NCBI RefSeq assembly: GCF_016031615.1
Contig: NZ_JACYXC010000001.1
Coordinates: 6,014,001-6,078,000 of the forward strand
Direction: 5' to 3'
Length of the DNA stretch: 64,000 nucleotides
From: Streptomyces pactum
GTDB lineage: Bacteria; Actinomycetota; Actinomycetes; Streptomycetales; Streptomycetaceae
This document shows, in pieces, positions 34,387 through 43,500 of this stretch (positions are counted from its first letter, which is position 1; the number at the start of each line of letters is the position of its first letter). Both the position numbers and the translations under genes were made by a program. The notes below the pieces were generated by a model. That model had not been told where the DNA came from and searched no databases. It saw only the letters and a program-made list of their open reading frames with translations.

Positions 34387-34484
34387 AGGAGGCGACCTGC
34401 GCTTTTACCGCAAGTGCAGCTGGTTTTTACCCACTTCCATGGAAGCTTGCAAAAGAGTCATAACGGATTTCCTCCTGCCTCGCC
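34387..34484 (-). promoter_or_regulatory. CRISPR leader with a putative array promoter
   Basis: An AT-richer stretch between the first repeat and the cas2 stop. On the minus strand TTGCAA (34452-34447), 17 bp, TAAAAA (34429-34424) could drive array transcription, starting about 30 bp before the first repeat. Confidence 0.6.
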
Positions 34485-34835
34485 TCATCTTCCGAACCTC
34501 CGCCGCTTCGCCGCCTTGCTCCATCCCTGGCGCGGTGGGTCGGTTTCCGCCCGGGGCCGGGAGGGGGCAGCGGGGCGGTGGAGGAGGGTGAGGCCCTCGT
34601 GATCGGTGGGGTGCCACGCGTGGTCGTGGGTGCGGAAAGTGAATCCCTGCTCGTCGGTCTGGTACGCGAGCAGGGCGCGGCCCTGGCCGGAGTACTGACG
34701 GACCTCGTCCCAGAGGATGTCGCGGACGCGGGCGGACGGCGAGCCCAGGAAGACGCCGGGAGAGATCTCCAGGAGCCAGCGGGTGAGGAACCCGCGCAGG
34801 CCCGCGGGGCAGTTGGTGAGGACGATGACGGTCAC
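34485..34835 (-). CDS. cas2: CRISPR-associated protein Cas2, type I-E (CasE-linked cas2e)
   Basis: Adaptation nuclease-fold subunit, 116 residues, starting (V)TVIVLTNCPAGLRGFLTRWL. It also has the type I-E Cas2 stretch EISPGVFLGSPSARVRDILW and a C-terminal FRTHDHAWHPTDHEGLTLL. With Cas1 it forms the spacer-integration complex. The GTG at 34835 overlaps the cas1 stop (GTGA), so the two are translationally coupled. The last 30 residues are a basic tail beyond the usual fold. It is the last gene of the cas operon, next to the leader. Confidence 0.96.
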   Translation of the reverse strand: MTVIVLTNCPAGLRGFLTRWLLEISPGVFLGSPSARVRDILWDEVRQYSGQGRALLAYQTDEQGFTFRTHDHAWHPTDHEGLTLLHRPAAPSRPRAETDPPRQGWSKAAKRRRFGR

Positions 34836-35776
34836 CAGATCGGCTCGTCCCCGTAGTTGCGGCCGCCGTCGAGCAGGCGTCCGCCGTCGGACTGGAGCCC
34901 TACGCGATCCGCGTCGTCGGCCGTCTCGGCTTCCTCGCAGCGGAGCAGCGTCTTGATGTCGTTCGCACAGCGTTCCAGGAGCCGTGTCTTGTTGATGCGG
35001 TCGCGCAGGGCCCGCCGGGTGCGCGTCGGCACGTCGTCCTCGCCCTCCGCCGCCGCGTCGAAGGCGGCCGGGATGGCGATCTCCGTCTTGTACAGGTCGG
35101 CGATGTCCAGGACGAAGGACCGTTCGTGCCCGGAGTGGACGAAACCGAGCCCGGGGGAGCAGCCCAGCGCGGCGACCACGGCGTGGGCGACGCCGTACAT
35201 GCACTGGGCCGCCGCGGTAATCCCCTGGTTGGGGGCGTCGGCCGCCGAGAAGTCGTCACGGTGGTATTCGCGGCGCTTCCAGGGCACGCCCGTGCGGGCC
35301 GCTTCCCTGCGGTAGCACTCCTTCAACCGGCGGCCTTCCATACGCAGCAGCTCGTCGCGGGTGCGGCCGGAGGGGTCCTCATCGGGGAACCGCAGGCGGT
35401 ACATCGCGCGCGCCACTTCGAGTCGCGTACGGCGGTTCGCCCATGCCGTGGCCTGCGCCTCGACCAGCCCCGAGGAGCGGGTCAGGGCGCGCCCGCCGGC
35501 GTAGTGGCGCACCCCGTGCTCACCCACCCACATCACCGCGGCTCCGCTCTCGCCGAGCAGGGCCATGGCCTGGTGGGTCACCCGGGTCCCGGGGCCGAGC
35601 AACAGGGTGCCGATCGTGGCCGAGGGAATGTGGGTGACGCCGTCGGCGTCCGTGGCGGTGATGGCGTTGTCGTCACGATGGACGGTGCAACGCTCTAGGT
35701 AGAGGAATGACACCCGGTCACCGACACGGGTGAGTTCCCGAGGGGAGGAGAGACTGCGCTTGCTGACGGTGCCCAT
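34832..35776 (-). CDS. cas1: CRISPR-associated endonuclease Cas1, type I-E
   Basis: Spacer integrase, 314 residues, starting MGTVSKRSLSSPRELTRVGD. Catalytic/metal residues fit: Glu in DELLRMEGRRLKECYRR, His in FVHSGHERSFVLDIADLYK and the following Asp. The N-terminal beta domain (VSFLYLERCTVHRDDNAITA) and the QGITAAAQCMYGVAHAVVAA helix are typical. It looks intact, so adaptation could still work even if interference is broken. It lies directly after cas6e, with a 4-bp gap. Confidence 0.97.
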   Translation of the reverse strand: MGTVSKRSLSSPRELTRVGDRVSFLYLERCTVHRDDNAITATDADGVTHIPSATIGTLLLGPGTRVTHQAMALLGESGAAVMWVGEHGVRHYAGGRALTRSSGLVEAQATAWANRRTRLEVARAMYRLRFPDEDPSGRTRDELLRMEGRRLKECYRREAARTGVPWKRREYHRDDFSAADAPNQGITAAAQCMYGVAHAVVAALGCSPGLGFVHSGHERSFVLDIADLYKTEIAIPAAFDAAAEGEDDVPTRTRRALRDRINKTRLLERCANDIKTLLRCEEAETADDADRVGLQSDGGRLLDGGRNYGDEPIW

Positions 35777-35780
35777 GACC

Positions 35781-36542
35781 TCACCGCACCGGGGTCAGCG
35801 TCATCAGACCGCAGCCGTACGCCTTCGCCTTGCCCAGCCCGTGGGTCAGCGTACGGCGGAACACGGTGAGGTCGGTGATCCGCAGTCTGCCGTCGAACGT
35901 CGCACGCGTGAAGCGCACGTCCGGGCTGTCCGGAGCGCGCCGGCCCCTGCCCTGCCCTGTGCCGGACGCGCCGGTGCCCGCGTCCGTCGGCTTGCCGAAC
36001 CGCACCGGTGTCCGGTCGTGCACGACCACCTCGTAGTCCGTGCCGGCCGTGGCGGACTCGACCCCGGCCGGCCTTTCGAGCACGGTGAACCCCGCACGCT
36101 CCTGGTGCTTCAGCAGCCAGCCGATCTGGTGGCGGGGCGTGACGTGGGCGGTGCGTCTGGTCGGCGTGCCGGGGGCGTCCACATCCCTGCGGATGTGGTG
36201 CACCGGGTTGGCGGTGAGGCGGAACGCCCAGATGTCGCCCTGGCGGAGAGCGTCCAGGAACTCCCCGTAGGCGAAGGTGCTCCACCCCTGCTCACCCAAG
36301 CTGGGCCAGCCGGCCTGTTCCACGAGGTGGGTGAGGTCCGGTGGGGAGGGGCTGGAGATGAAGAGGTCGACACGGTTGGCCGGCGCGCTGTCGAGCCGCC
36401 ACAACACCCGGGGGCCGGTGCCCTCGCGTGGCGGAGGCTCCGGGAACGCCATGTTGACCGCGCCGTGCAGGCGGTGCGGGGAGCCGAGGAGCCGCCGCGC
36501 CTCGGGGCGGGCGGTGTTGAAGCGGAAACGGGTCAGGTACAT
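35781..36542 (-). CDS. cas6e: CRISPR RNA endonuclease Cas6e (CasE)
   Basis: Pre-crRNA-processing enzyme, 253 residues, starting MYLTRFRFNTARPEARRLLG. The catalytic His lies in GSPHRLHGAVNMAF, and the C-terminal RNA-binding glycine loop is LGKAKAYGCGLMTL. It cleaves the repeat hairpin and stays bound to the crRNA 3' end in Cascade. The ATG at 36542 has AGGA 6 bases upstream and overlaps the cas5 stop by 10 bp. A Gly/Arg insert (GTGASGTGQGRGRRAPD) before the last third is longer than in enterobacterial CasE. Confidence 0.96.
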   Translation of the reverse strand: MYLTRFRFNTARPEARRLLGSPHRLHGAVNMAFPEPPPREGTGPRVLWRLDSAPANRVDLFISSPSPPDLTHLVEQAGWPSLGEQGWSTFAYGEFLDALRQGDIWAFRLTANPVHHIRRDVDAPGTPTRRTAHVTPRHQIGWLLKHQERAGFTVLERPAGVESATAGTDYEVVVHDRTPVRFGKPTDAGTGASGTGQGRGRRAPDSPDVRFTRATFDGRLRITDLTVFRRTLTHGLGKAKAYGCGLMTLTPVR

Positions 36543-37300
36543 CGCGGTCCTAGGAGACATCCGGGGCGGGGGGCCGGGCGGCCGGGGGACGCGGCCGGGC
36601 GCAGGTGCGCGGTCGGATCGTGCGCGGGTGCGTGAACGTGTGAGGTCCGCACACCCCGCACCGCGTACTGCCGGTGACGCGGGTCGAAGGTGACGGGCGT
36701 GTCGCGCAGCGAGAAGTCGGGCTCCTCGCCGGGCGGACAGTCCAGGAGGAGGTCCAGCTCCTCCGGGGCGGTCTTCGTCCGGCCGTCCGGCCCGGTGCGG
36801 GCCAGTTGCCTGACGTACCACCGCGACGCCTGCCACGGCACGCCGCGCAGCGCGTCCTCCAGGGGCCGGTCGCTCAGGGACCCTTCGAACAGCAGCGGGC
36901 GGGCCGGCGGGCACGACCGCCGCCCCAGGTAGGGGAGGAACCGGGGCGCCCGCACGGCCGCGTGCAGCCGCCGTACCAGCTCCTCCTCACCCTCCACCCC
37001 GGCGACGAAGACCGCGTCGGCCAGGTAGTAACGCTCCGAGAGCGGCATCGCCCGGCCCGAGTCGGCGTGGTGCGCGGTGTGGAAGTCCCGCACCCGGGAC
37101 CCCGGCTGGTCGATGCGCACGCCGAAGCGCAGCGCGGCCAGGTCGGAGAGGTCCGCGCCCCGGGGACGCCCCTGGGCGGCGGCCAGCAGCCCCAGCACAC
37201 CGCTCTTCGTCGGAGCGTGCTCCGTGGTGCGGCGCACGAACCGGGCGGCCGACCCCCACGCCTGCAACGGTCCGGCCAACCGCAGCATCAGCACGGTCAT
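36533..37300 (-). CDS. cas5e: Cascade subunit Cas5e (CasD)
   Basis: A 255-residue Cas5 protein starting MTVLMLRLAGPLQAWGSAAR. It contains RRTTEHAPTKSGVLGLLAAA, the standard Cas5 N-terminal RAMP signature, and FGVRIDQPGSRVRDFHTAHH. It caps the crRNA 5' handle in Cascade. The C-terminal 40 residues (HVHAPAHDPTAHLRPA...) are a Pro/Arg-rich tail. Its start overlaps the cas7 stop by 4 bp and its end overlaps cas6e by 10 bp, indicating tight translational coupling. Confidence 0.96.
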   Translation of the reverse strand: MTVLMLRLAGPLQAWGSAARFVRRTTEHAPTKSGVLGLLAAAQGRPRGADLSDLAALRFGVRIDQPGSRVRDFHTAHHADSGRAMPLSERYYLADAVFVAGVEGEEELVRRLHAAVRAPRFLPYLGRRSCPPARPLLFEGSLSDRPLEDALRGVPWQASRWYVRQLARTGPDGRTKTAPEELDLLLDCPPGEEPDFSLRDTPVTFDPRHRQYAVRGVRTSHVHAPAHDPTAHLRPAASPGRPAPRPGCLLGPRCT

Positions 37301-38490
37301 GCCCCGGACCCCAGGCGTTCGGCCACCGCGTCCTTGACCTGCTCCAGCAGCGCGCCCAGGGTCACCTCTGTGCCCTGCAGCCCCTCCAACGCCCGCGTCT
37401 CCTCGCCGACCCGGAACACCCAGGTGGGCCCGTCCGCCAGACCGTACTGCCGCTCCAGATCGGGTACGTACGCGGCGAGTCGGCGGCAGCTCTCCCGCAG
37501 GAACCCCCCTTCCGCGGACTTGGGCACCGGCTCCTCGAAGGCTCCGACGAAGCTGATCGGCCACCGGTCGCGGATCTTGACGATGACGGCGGAGGGGAGG
37601 GTGTGGTTGCCGAAGGTGTTGATCTTTCCGGTCGGCAGGGAGGTGATGAACGCCTCCAGGAAGGCGGTGACGGCCTTCGAGGCCGGCGTGCTCGGGGGTT
37701 CGTCCTCCTTGAGGCCGACACCGAGGTTGCGCTGGAGCTCGTCCACGTCCACCGCCGCGTACCGGTACAGCGTCGCGGAGTGGAAGTCCACCGTACCGAT
37801 CATGCCCGCGCCCGACTCGGACTCCCCGCTGCGATCGTCCACCGCCGTGTAGTAGTCCGACTCGATGTCAGACCGGTGCACGCTCAGCGCGTGCGCGACC
37901 TGCGTCGCGGCTTCCACGTTGAGATCGGCGGAGTCCGCCACCATCCGCCCGAAGAGGGCGATGTCCACCGAGTGGCGGGTGTCCACGGCGGTGCGCGCCC
38001 TCGCCTTCTGCTCCTTGTCCTTCAAGGCGTTCTTGAGCCGCGCCACGTTTCCGCCACCGCTGGCTTCCACCGCCACCGCGGCGAGCGCGTCCAGCTGCCG
38101 CCTGCTGAGGAACATCAGGTACTTCGACTCCGAGACCGCTGTCCCGTCGTCTTCCTTGGCCTTGCGCTTCGGGACCTCGAACGACGAACCGGTGGCCGCC
38201 TTCAAGGTCTCCTCCGCGAGCTGCGGGGCCGTTCCGGCGAGCTCAGGGTCGCGCGCGGTGATGCGTTCGGCCAGCGCCTCGACCACCTTCTTCGTCCGCA
38301 CGCCGAGCTCCTCCGGCGGCAGCAGCTCGTTGAACCGGCTCCGGGTGGCGCGTTTCCATGCCTGGCTCGACACCCGGGCCCGGCGTACACCGCCGTAGTA
38401 AGCGGACTTGGGAGTTCCGGTGTCGTCCCGGTTCATGTTGCTCGGCGGCACGTTCTGGAGGATGTGGATGTCGAGGATGGTGCGGGTCAC
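37297..38490 (-). CDS. cas7e: Cascade backbone subunit Cas7e (CasC/Cse4)
   Basis: A 397-residue RAMP protein that forms the crRNA-binding filament. It starts (GTG) TRTILDIHILQNVPPSNMNR and keeps the family hallmarks DDTGTPKSAYYGGVRRARVS, SSQAWKRATR, HSVDIALFGRMVAD and NTFGNHTLPSAVIVK. It appears intact. It is separated from cse2 by 108 bp, the largest gap inside the operon, and overlaps cas5 by 4 bp. Confidence 0.97.
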   Translation of the reverse strand: MTRTILDIHILQNVPPSNMNRDDTGTPKSAYYGGVRRARVSSQAWKRATRSRFNELLPPEELGVRTKKVVEALAERITARDPELAGTAPQLAEETLKAATGSSFEVPKRKAKEDDGTAVSESKYLMFLSRRQLDALAAVAVEASGGGNVARLKNALKDKEQKARARTAVDTRHSVDIALFGRMVADSADLNVEAATQVAHALSVHRSDIESDYYTAVDDRSGESESGAGMIGTVDFHSATLYRYAAVDVDELQRNLGVGLKEDEPPSTPASKAVTAFLEAFITSLPTGKINTFGNHTLPSAVIVKIRDRWPISFVGAFEEPVPKSAEGGFLRESCRRLAAYVPDLERQYGLADGPTWVFRVGEETRALEGLQGTEVTLGALLEQVKDAVAERLGSGA

Positions 38491-38598
38491 GGGCGTTTCC
38501 GTTCTCTCGTCTGACGACCGGAAAAGTGAAAGGGAAGGGGCGGGCGGGAGAGGGGCGGCCGAGGACGACCGGGCAGCCGGGTCAGGAGTCGAGGCGGG

Positions 38599-39448
38599 TC
38601 ACGCCAAATCATCCGCCGGCACGGAGTCCGTGGCCGCCTCGTCGCCCTCGCCGTCCACATGGGCGGGGTCGGGGCGACCGTGGCGCCGGTGGAAGTCGCG
38701 CCCCCAGGCCCGGCGAACGTCGTCCCGGCGGTTCTCGTCCTGCCACAGCAGGAGCTGATCGGCGAGGAGGGCGTAGTCGAGGGGGATGCGGGCCGAGCGC
38801 AGCAGCAGCACCAGCTCGCGCAGCCGGGTGGCGAAAACGTCCGTGTCCGACGCCGTACCGACCCGGACGAACCGCCGGCGCACGGTCTCACCGGCGTCCT
38901 CGACCCGCTCCTCGGCCGGGTCCGCACCGGCCCCGTCAACGGACGCCTCGCTGTCCCGGACGCCGGTCCTCCCGTGGGCCAGGCGGCGTACGGCCCGGCC
39001 GAGCGGCCACCCGACCAGGTGCATGGGTTCGTCCCGCAGGGACTGCTGGTGCAGCGCCCACAGCGTCACGGCGATGTGGACGGCCGTGTCCTCGCGCCGT
39101 TCCCGCTCCTCCTGTGTGGCGCGGGCCGCGGAGGAGAAGTACGAGGGTGCGGCGATCCCGCCGTCGCGTCCCTCCGGCTCCGCGGTCCGCCGCGCCTCTC
39201 TGAGCTCGTTCAGGGTCTCCAGGTGGTCGAGCCCCCAGGCGGTGGGGGAGGCGTACGCGTCCCGTCCGGCTTCGCGGCGCAGCCGAGCGACGGCCGCGAC
39301 CGCCCAAGGCGCGTCCTGCCGGTAGCCGGCCTGCAACCTGCCGACGGTGCGCGATACGGCCTCGCGGGGGAGCGAGGGGAGACGGGGGGAGGGGCCGCTG
39401 GCGCCCTGCGGCCGTCCCGTCCGGAACGGCCGGAGGGGTCGGTGTCAT
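38599..39448 (-). CDS. cse2: Cascade small subunit Cse2 (CasB), apparent N-terminal frameshift
   Basis: Small helical Cascade subunit. The body is clear from GRLQAGYRQDAPWAVAAVAR through FSSAARATQEERERREDTAV, WALHQQSLRDEP and FRRRFVR-like RRRFVRVGTASD to RLRELVLLLRSARIPLDYAL. The only well-placed start, ATG 39448 with AGGAG, is in a different frame from the body. Deleting one G/C from the run 39384-39389 would join them into a 282-residue protein that reads LPREAVSRTVGRLQAGYR across the junction. Without that, translation could only begin at TTG 39336, dropping the first helix. Either a base-calling error or a real lesion. Confidence 0.88.
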
Positions 39449-39491
39449 GAGGTTTCTCCTGACGACGATGGTTCGAGGGAGGTGCCGCGTC

Positions 39492-40582
39492 TCAGGGCGC
39501 GGCCGGCGGCCCGAGCACCTGGTGCAGCTTGGTGCGGAACCAGAGTTCGGCGCGCCCGGCGTCCATCAGCAGCTCGCCCCGGCCGGGCAGGTCCACCGCT
39601 CTGCCCTCGCAGGCCGCCGGTCCGGCGGAGCTGATCTCCTGGCGGGCCAGGTGGAGGACATGGCGCCGGACGGTCTCCCGCCACTCCTGCCGGGCGGCCT
39701 GGAGGTCGGGCCGCCGGGCCAGGCCCCGCAGCCATGCGCGGTACGGCCCGTCCAGGGCCGCGTATCCCAGGTGCCGGGCCGCCGCGTCCGCCGCGTCCGG
39801 TCGGCCGCCACCCGTGGCGCGGACGAGATTGCCGGCGAGATACCCCAGGGCCTTGACCGCCTCATCGGCGTCGCCGACGGCACCCACGGCGAGGCCACCG
39901 TAAACCGGGTTGGTCTCGTGCAGGGTGACGACCGGGAGCACGACGGAGTCGTCATAGATCTCGTCGATCACCGACTGCTGCGTGCCGTACACCGCGCCGA
40001 CCAGCCGGAGCCGCACCAGCTTCCCGGGGTCGATCTCGCTTTCGGTGATGACCCGGGTGAACCAGCGGGTGATACCCGCGCGCAGTCGTGCGGGTGACTC
40101 ACCACGGCTCCCCGCCTCGCCGGCCTCGGCGTGGGAAGGGAGCAGGGCCCCCAGACCCCGCCACGCCGACTTCTCCGGGTCGTGCCGGGAGGGGGTGTAG
40201 ACGAGCGCGCGCCGCTGCTTCTTCTCCTGGGCGGGACTGCGGCGCCATCCGCTCATCGGCTCCAGCAGCCACGGAGCGGACTGCACGAGGGGGTCGCCGT
40301 AGCCCAGGACCACCCCGGTCACCACACCGCGATCGGCGCACAGCCGGATCCGGCGGGTCTGCCAGGTGTACAGGTCCCGCAGACCGAGCGGCTCGGGGCC
40401 GCCCGCGCCCGCACCGCGAGGTCCGGGCCCGTACGGCTGGTCCCGGCGCCAGACCGGCCGGTCCTCGTCGATCCGCTCGGCCGGCTCACTTCCCCCGTAC
40501 GCGTCCTCGAACGCGATGAGGTTGAGCAGCAGCGTCTCCCGCAGGGTGGCCCCTTCGGCGAAGACCCCACCCAGGTGCCCCC
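39492..40582 (-). pseudogene. cse1: 3' portion of cse1 (casA), out of frame with the cas3-cse1 start
   Basis: C-terminal two thirds of the Cascade large subunit, readable from GHLGGVFAEGATLRETLLLN onward. Other recognisable segments are LYTWQTRRIRLCADRGVVTG, LYTPSR-type ALVYTPSRHDPEKSAWRGL, RVITESEIDPGKLVRLRLVG and EISSAGPAACEGRAVDLPG. The upstream reading frame leaves this one at the base run 40578-40582. Removing one base there restores ...GWGSMGHLGGVF..., exactly as expected for the family. If the shift is real, Cascade lacks its PAM-reading subunit and interference is lost. Confidence 0.9.
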
Positions 40583-43500
40583 ATCGACCCCCACCCCCCA
40601 GGGGGGTACACCTTGCCCGCCTTGCTCCGCCCCTCGTCGCCCACCATCGCGGGCTTGATGCCCGAGGTGTCGAAGGCGTGGGCGTGCAGCAGCCACCGCG
40701 CGGCCTCCGCGAACGACAGGTGGTCCACCTCGGGGCGCCGCATGGAGAACAAGGCGGAACCGGTCGGCACGTCGGCGACGATCCTGCTGAGCGGAGCGAC
40801 CTCGTCCTTGGCGGTCCGCAGACCGGCCACCTGGAAGAACGGACGGACACTGTCGAAGAGTTCGAAGCATCCGGCGTGGCGCTCCAGATAGTCGAGAGCC
40901 GCCGTGAACGGCGCGGGACTCTCCCACAGCTCTTCCCAGTCCTCCAGCTCCGCCGGCCCTTCCAGCGCGTCGTGGAGGACCGCCAGCAGCAGCCGGAGCA
41001 GCACCGGCTCCTGGGTGGGGACGTCACCGATGATCCTGCGTAAGGTGCCGGCGTTCGCGAACACCTCGCGCAAGGACAGCTCCGCGACCGTGCCGTCGAG
41101 GCGCTGGACCGGTAACCACGGATCCCTCACGAGGTTGAACCGCGCGGGGACGTCGTCGGTGGTGTGGGCCCCGCCGGCCGGATCGGCGGTGGACCGGCTC
41201 ACCGGGCCGCGGTTCCGGCTCGCGCCGCCCGCGGGGGCGTCTGCTCGCGCCGCGGCGTCCGGGTCGGCGCCGGGCGCCTGCTGCTCCTGTCCATTGCGTC
41301 CGTCCCCTTCGTCGTGTCCACCGCCGTGCCCGCCGCCCCGTCCGCCGTGCCCGTCGTCATGTCCGTCCGGGCCGCTTCCGGGCATGCCGGGGGCAGCCAC
41401 CCGCAGCCCCTCGGCGCGGCTGTAGCTCAGCACGCATCCTGCCAGCCGGGTCTGACACCGTTCATCCAGAACGAGCAACAACTCCCCTGCCAGCCAGGGG
41501 CATTCCTTCACCTGCCAGGCCGGGACCAGGAATTTCTCCAGTTCCGCGATGGTGCGGTCGATCATCCACTCCTTGCTGAACCGCCCGGGCAGGGTGAGAG
41601 CGCTGGCGGCCACCGCTTCGGCCGCCCGTCGGCCAGGCGGGAAGTCGGTGGGCAGCTCCAGGCCGCCCCGCCCCCCTTCCTCGCCCCCGTCCAGCCAGGG
41701 CACGGTGGTCAACCGGCCGTCGGCCCGCCGCTGGACCACCAGGACCTCCAGCGTCTCCTCGCCGTCCCGCACCTGCGCCCGTCCGGACCGGCTGTCGTCC
41801 GCGTCGCCCGCGTGCGCCTCCAGCCACCCGTACACGGGCCGCCCGGGACGCCGTACCGGCGCCAGCAGAAAGCCGTCCGCCCGGCGCCGCTTCTCCGCGA
41901 GCAGTGCCCGATGCCGCTCCTCGGCCCCGGTGACGGCCTCGGCCCACGCGGCCGGCCCGAGTGGCTCGTCACCGTACGCGCGCTGCACCAGCGGACCGAT
42001 GTCCTGCGGCAGGCGCACGGGAGTGCCGTCGAGATGGGGCGTGAGGGCGGCGAGCGAGCGCAGCAGGGTCCAGTCGCCCGGGTAGACGGCGCGCGAACCC
42101 GCATCGGGCAGGGGCGGCGAGGCCCTCCAATCGACTCCGGTGACCAGGCACCGGGGGGTGGCCAGGCGGCCCGGCCGGAGCGAGGGGTGCCGGTGCAGCC
42201 GCCCCATGCGCTGAAGCAGGAGATCGACCGGGGCCAGGTCGGTCACCAGCAGGTCGAAACTGACGTCGAGCGACTGTTCGACCACCTGGCTGGCCACCAC
42301 CACGTGCCGCGCGGGCCGGTCCCCGCCAGGGCCGAACCTCCGCAGCAGCGCGGCGTCGTTGGCGGCACGGTCGGCGGCCAGGAACCGCGAGTGGGTGACG
42401 GTCACCTGGCCGTCGCCGAACCGTTCTCGCAGCACTTCGGCCGCCTCCAGCACCCGCCCCACGGTGTTCCGGACGACCAGGGCGCATCCGCCGTCGGCCA
42501 GCTCCGCCTCCAGCCGGTCGGCCAGCACGGCGGGGTCGTCCACCAAGCGTTCGAGTACGACGGCCGCGCCGCGTCCGGAGGCCGCCGAGGGCCGCGCGGT
42601 CAGCGCGGTCCGGCCCGGTGACACGGCGGTGAGCAGCGGGTAGGCATCGGTGGCGGTCACCACCGCCGCGGCACCTTCGGCCCCCGCGTACGCGGCGGCG
42701 AGCGCCTTCCTGCGGGCGGCCGGGAGGGTGGCGGAGAGGAGCACCACCGGAACCCGGTAGGCGGCCAGCCACTCCAGCGTCCGGTCCAGATAGCGGTTCA
42801 TGTAGGCGTCGTAGGCGTGCACCTCGTCGATCACCACCACCTTGCCGGCGACCGCCAGGTGCCGAAGGGCCAGGTGCCGGCTCTTGAGAGCGGCGAACAG
42901 CACCTGGTCCACGGTCCCGACGGCGAACGACGACAGGAGCCGCTTCTTCCGCCCGCGTAGCCACTGGTGGGCGTGGAGCCCGGCGGGGTGCCGGGGCGCG
43001 CCCCGGCTGTTACCGCCCGGCGCGGGCCGCTGTTCGTCCCCGTCCGGCTCGACGGCGGCGATGGCCCGGTTTCCGGTACGCAGCAGGCCGGCCCAGGTTT
43101 CGTTGAGCGCCGCCTTCGCATGGGCCAGGACCACGGACCGCGAGGACACTCCGTCGGCGGGCAGCGCGTCGAGCCATGACAGGAGGCGGCCGAACATGGC
43201 GTCCCCGGTCGCCCGGGTCGGAAGCGCCAGCAGCAGCCCGCCGGCCCCCGAGCGCGCCGCGAGGATCTCGGCCGCCGCCAGCGCGGCCTCGGTCTTCCCC
43301 TCTCCCATCGGTGCCTCGATGATGAGCAGGCCGGCCTGGTCCATGGCACCCGCCATCCGGACCGCTTCCCGCTGCACCGGGCGCGGCGCGGCGCCCCGGA
43401 GCCCGGGAAACCGTTGCGAGAACAGTTCCTCGGGTGGCGCGGTGCGCAACTCCGGTCGCCAGGGGGCGGGGAGGTCAAGGCCCTCCCAGGCGGCCCGCAC

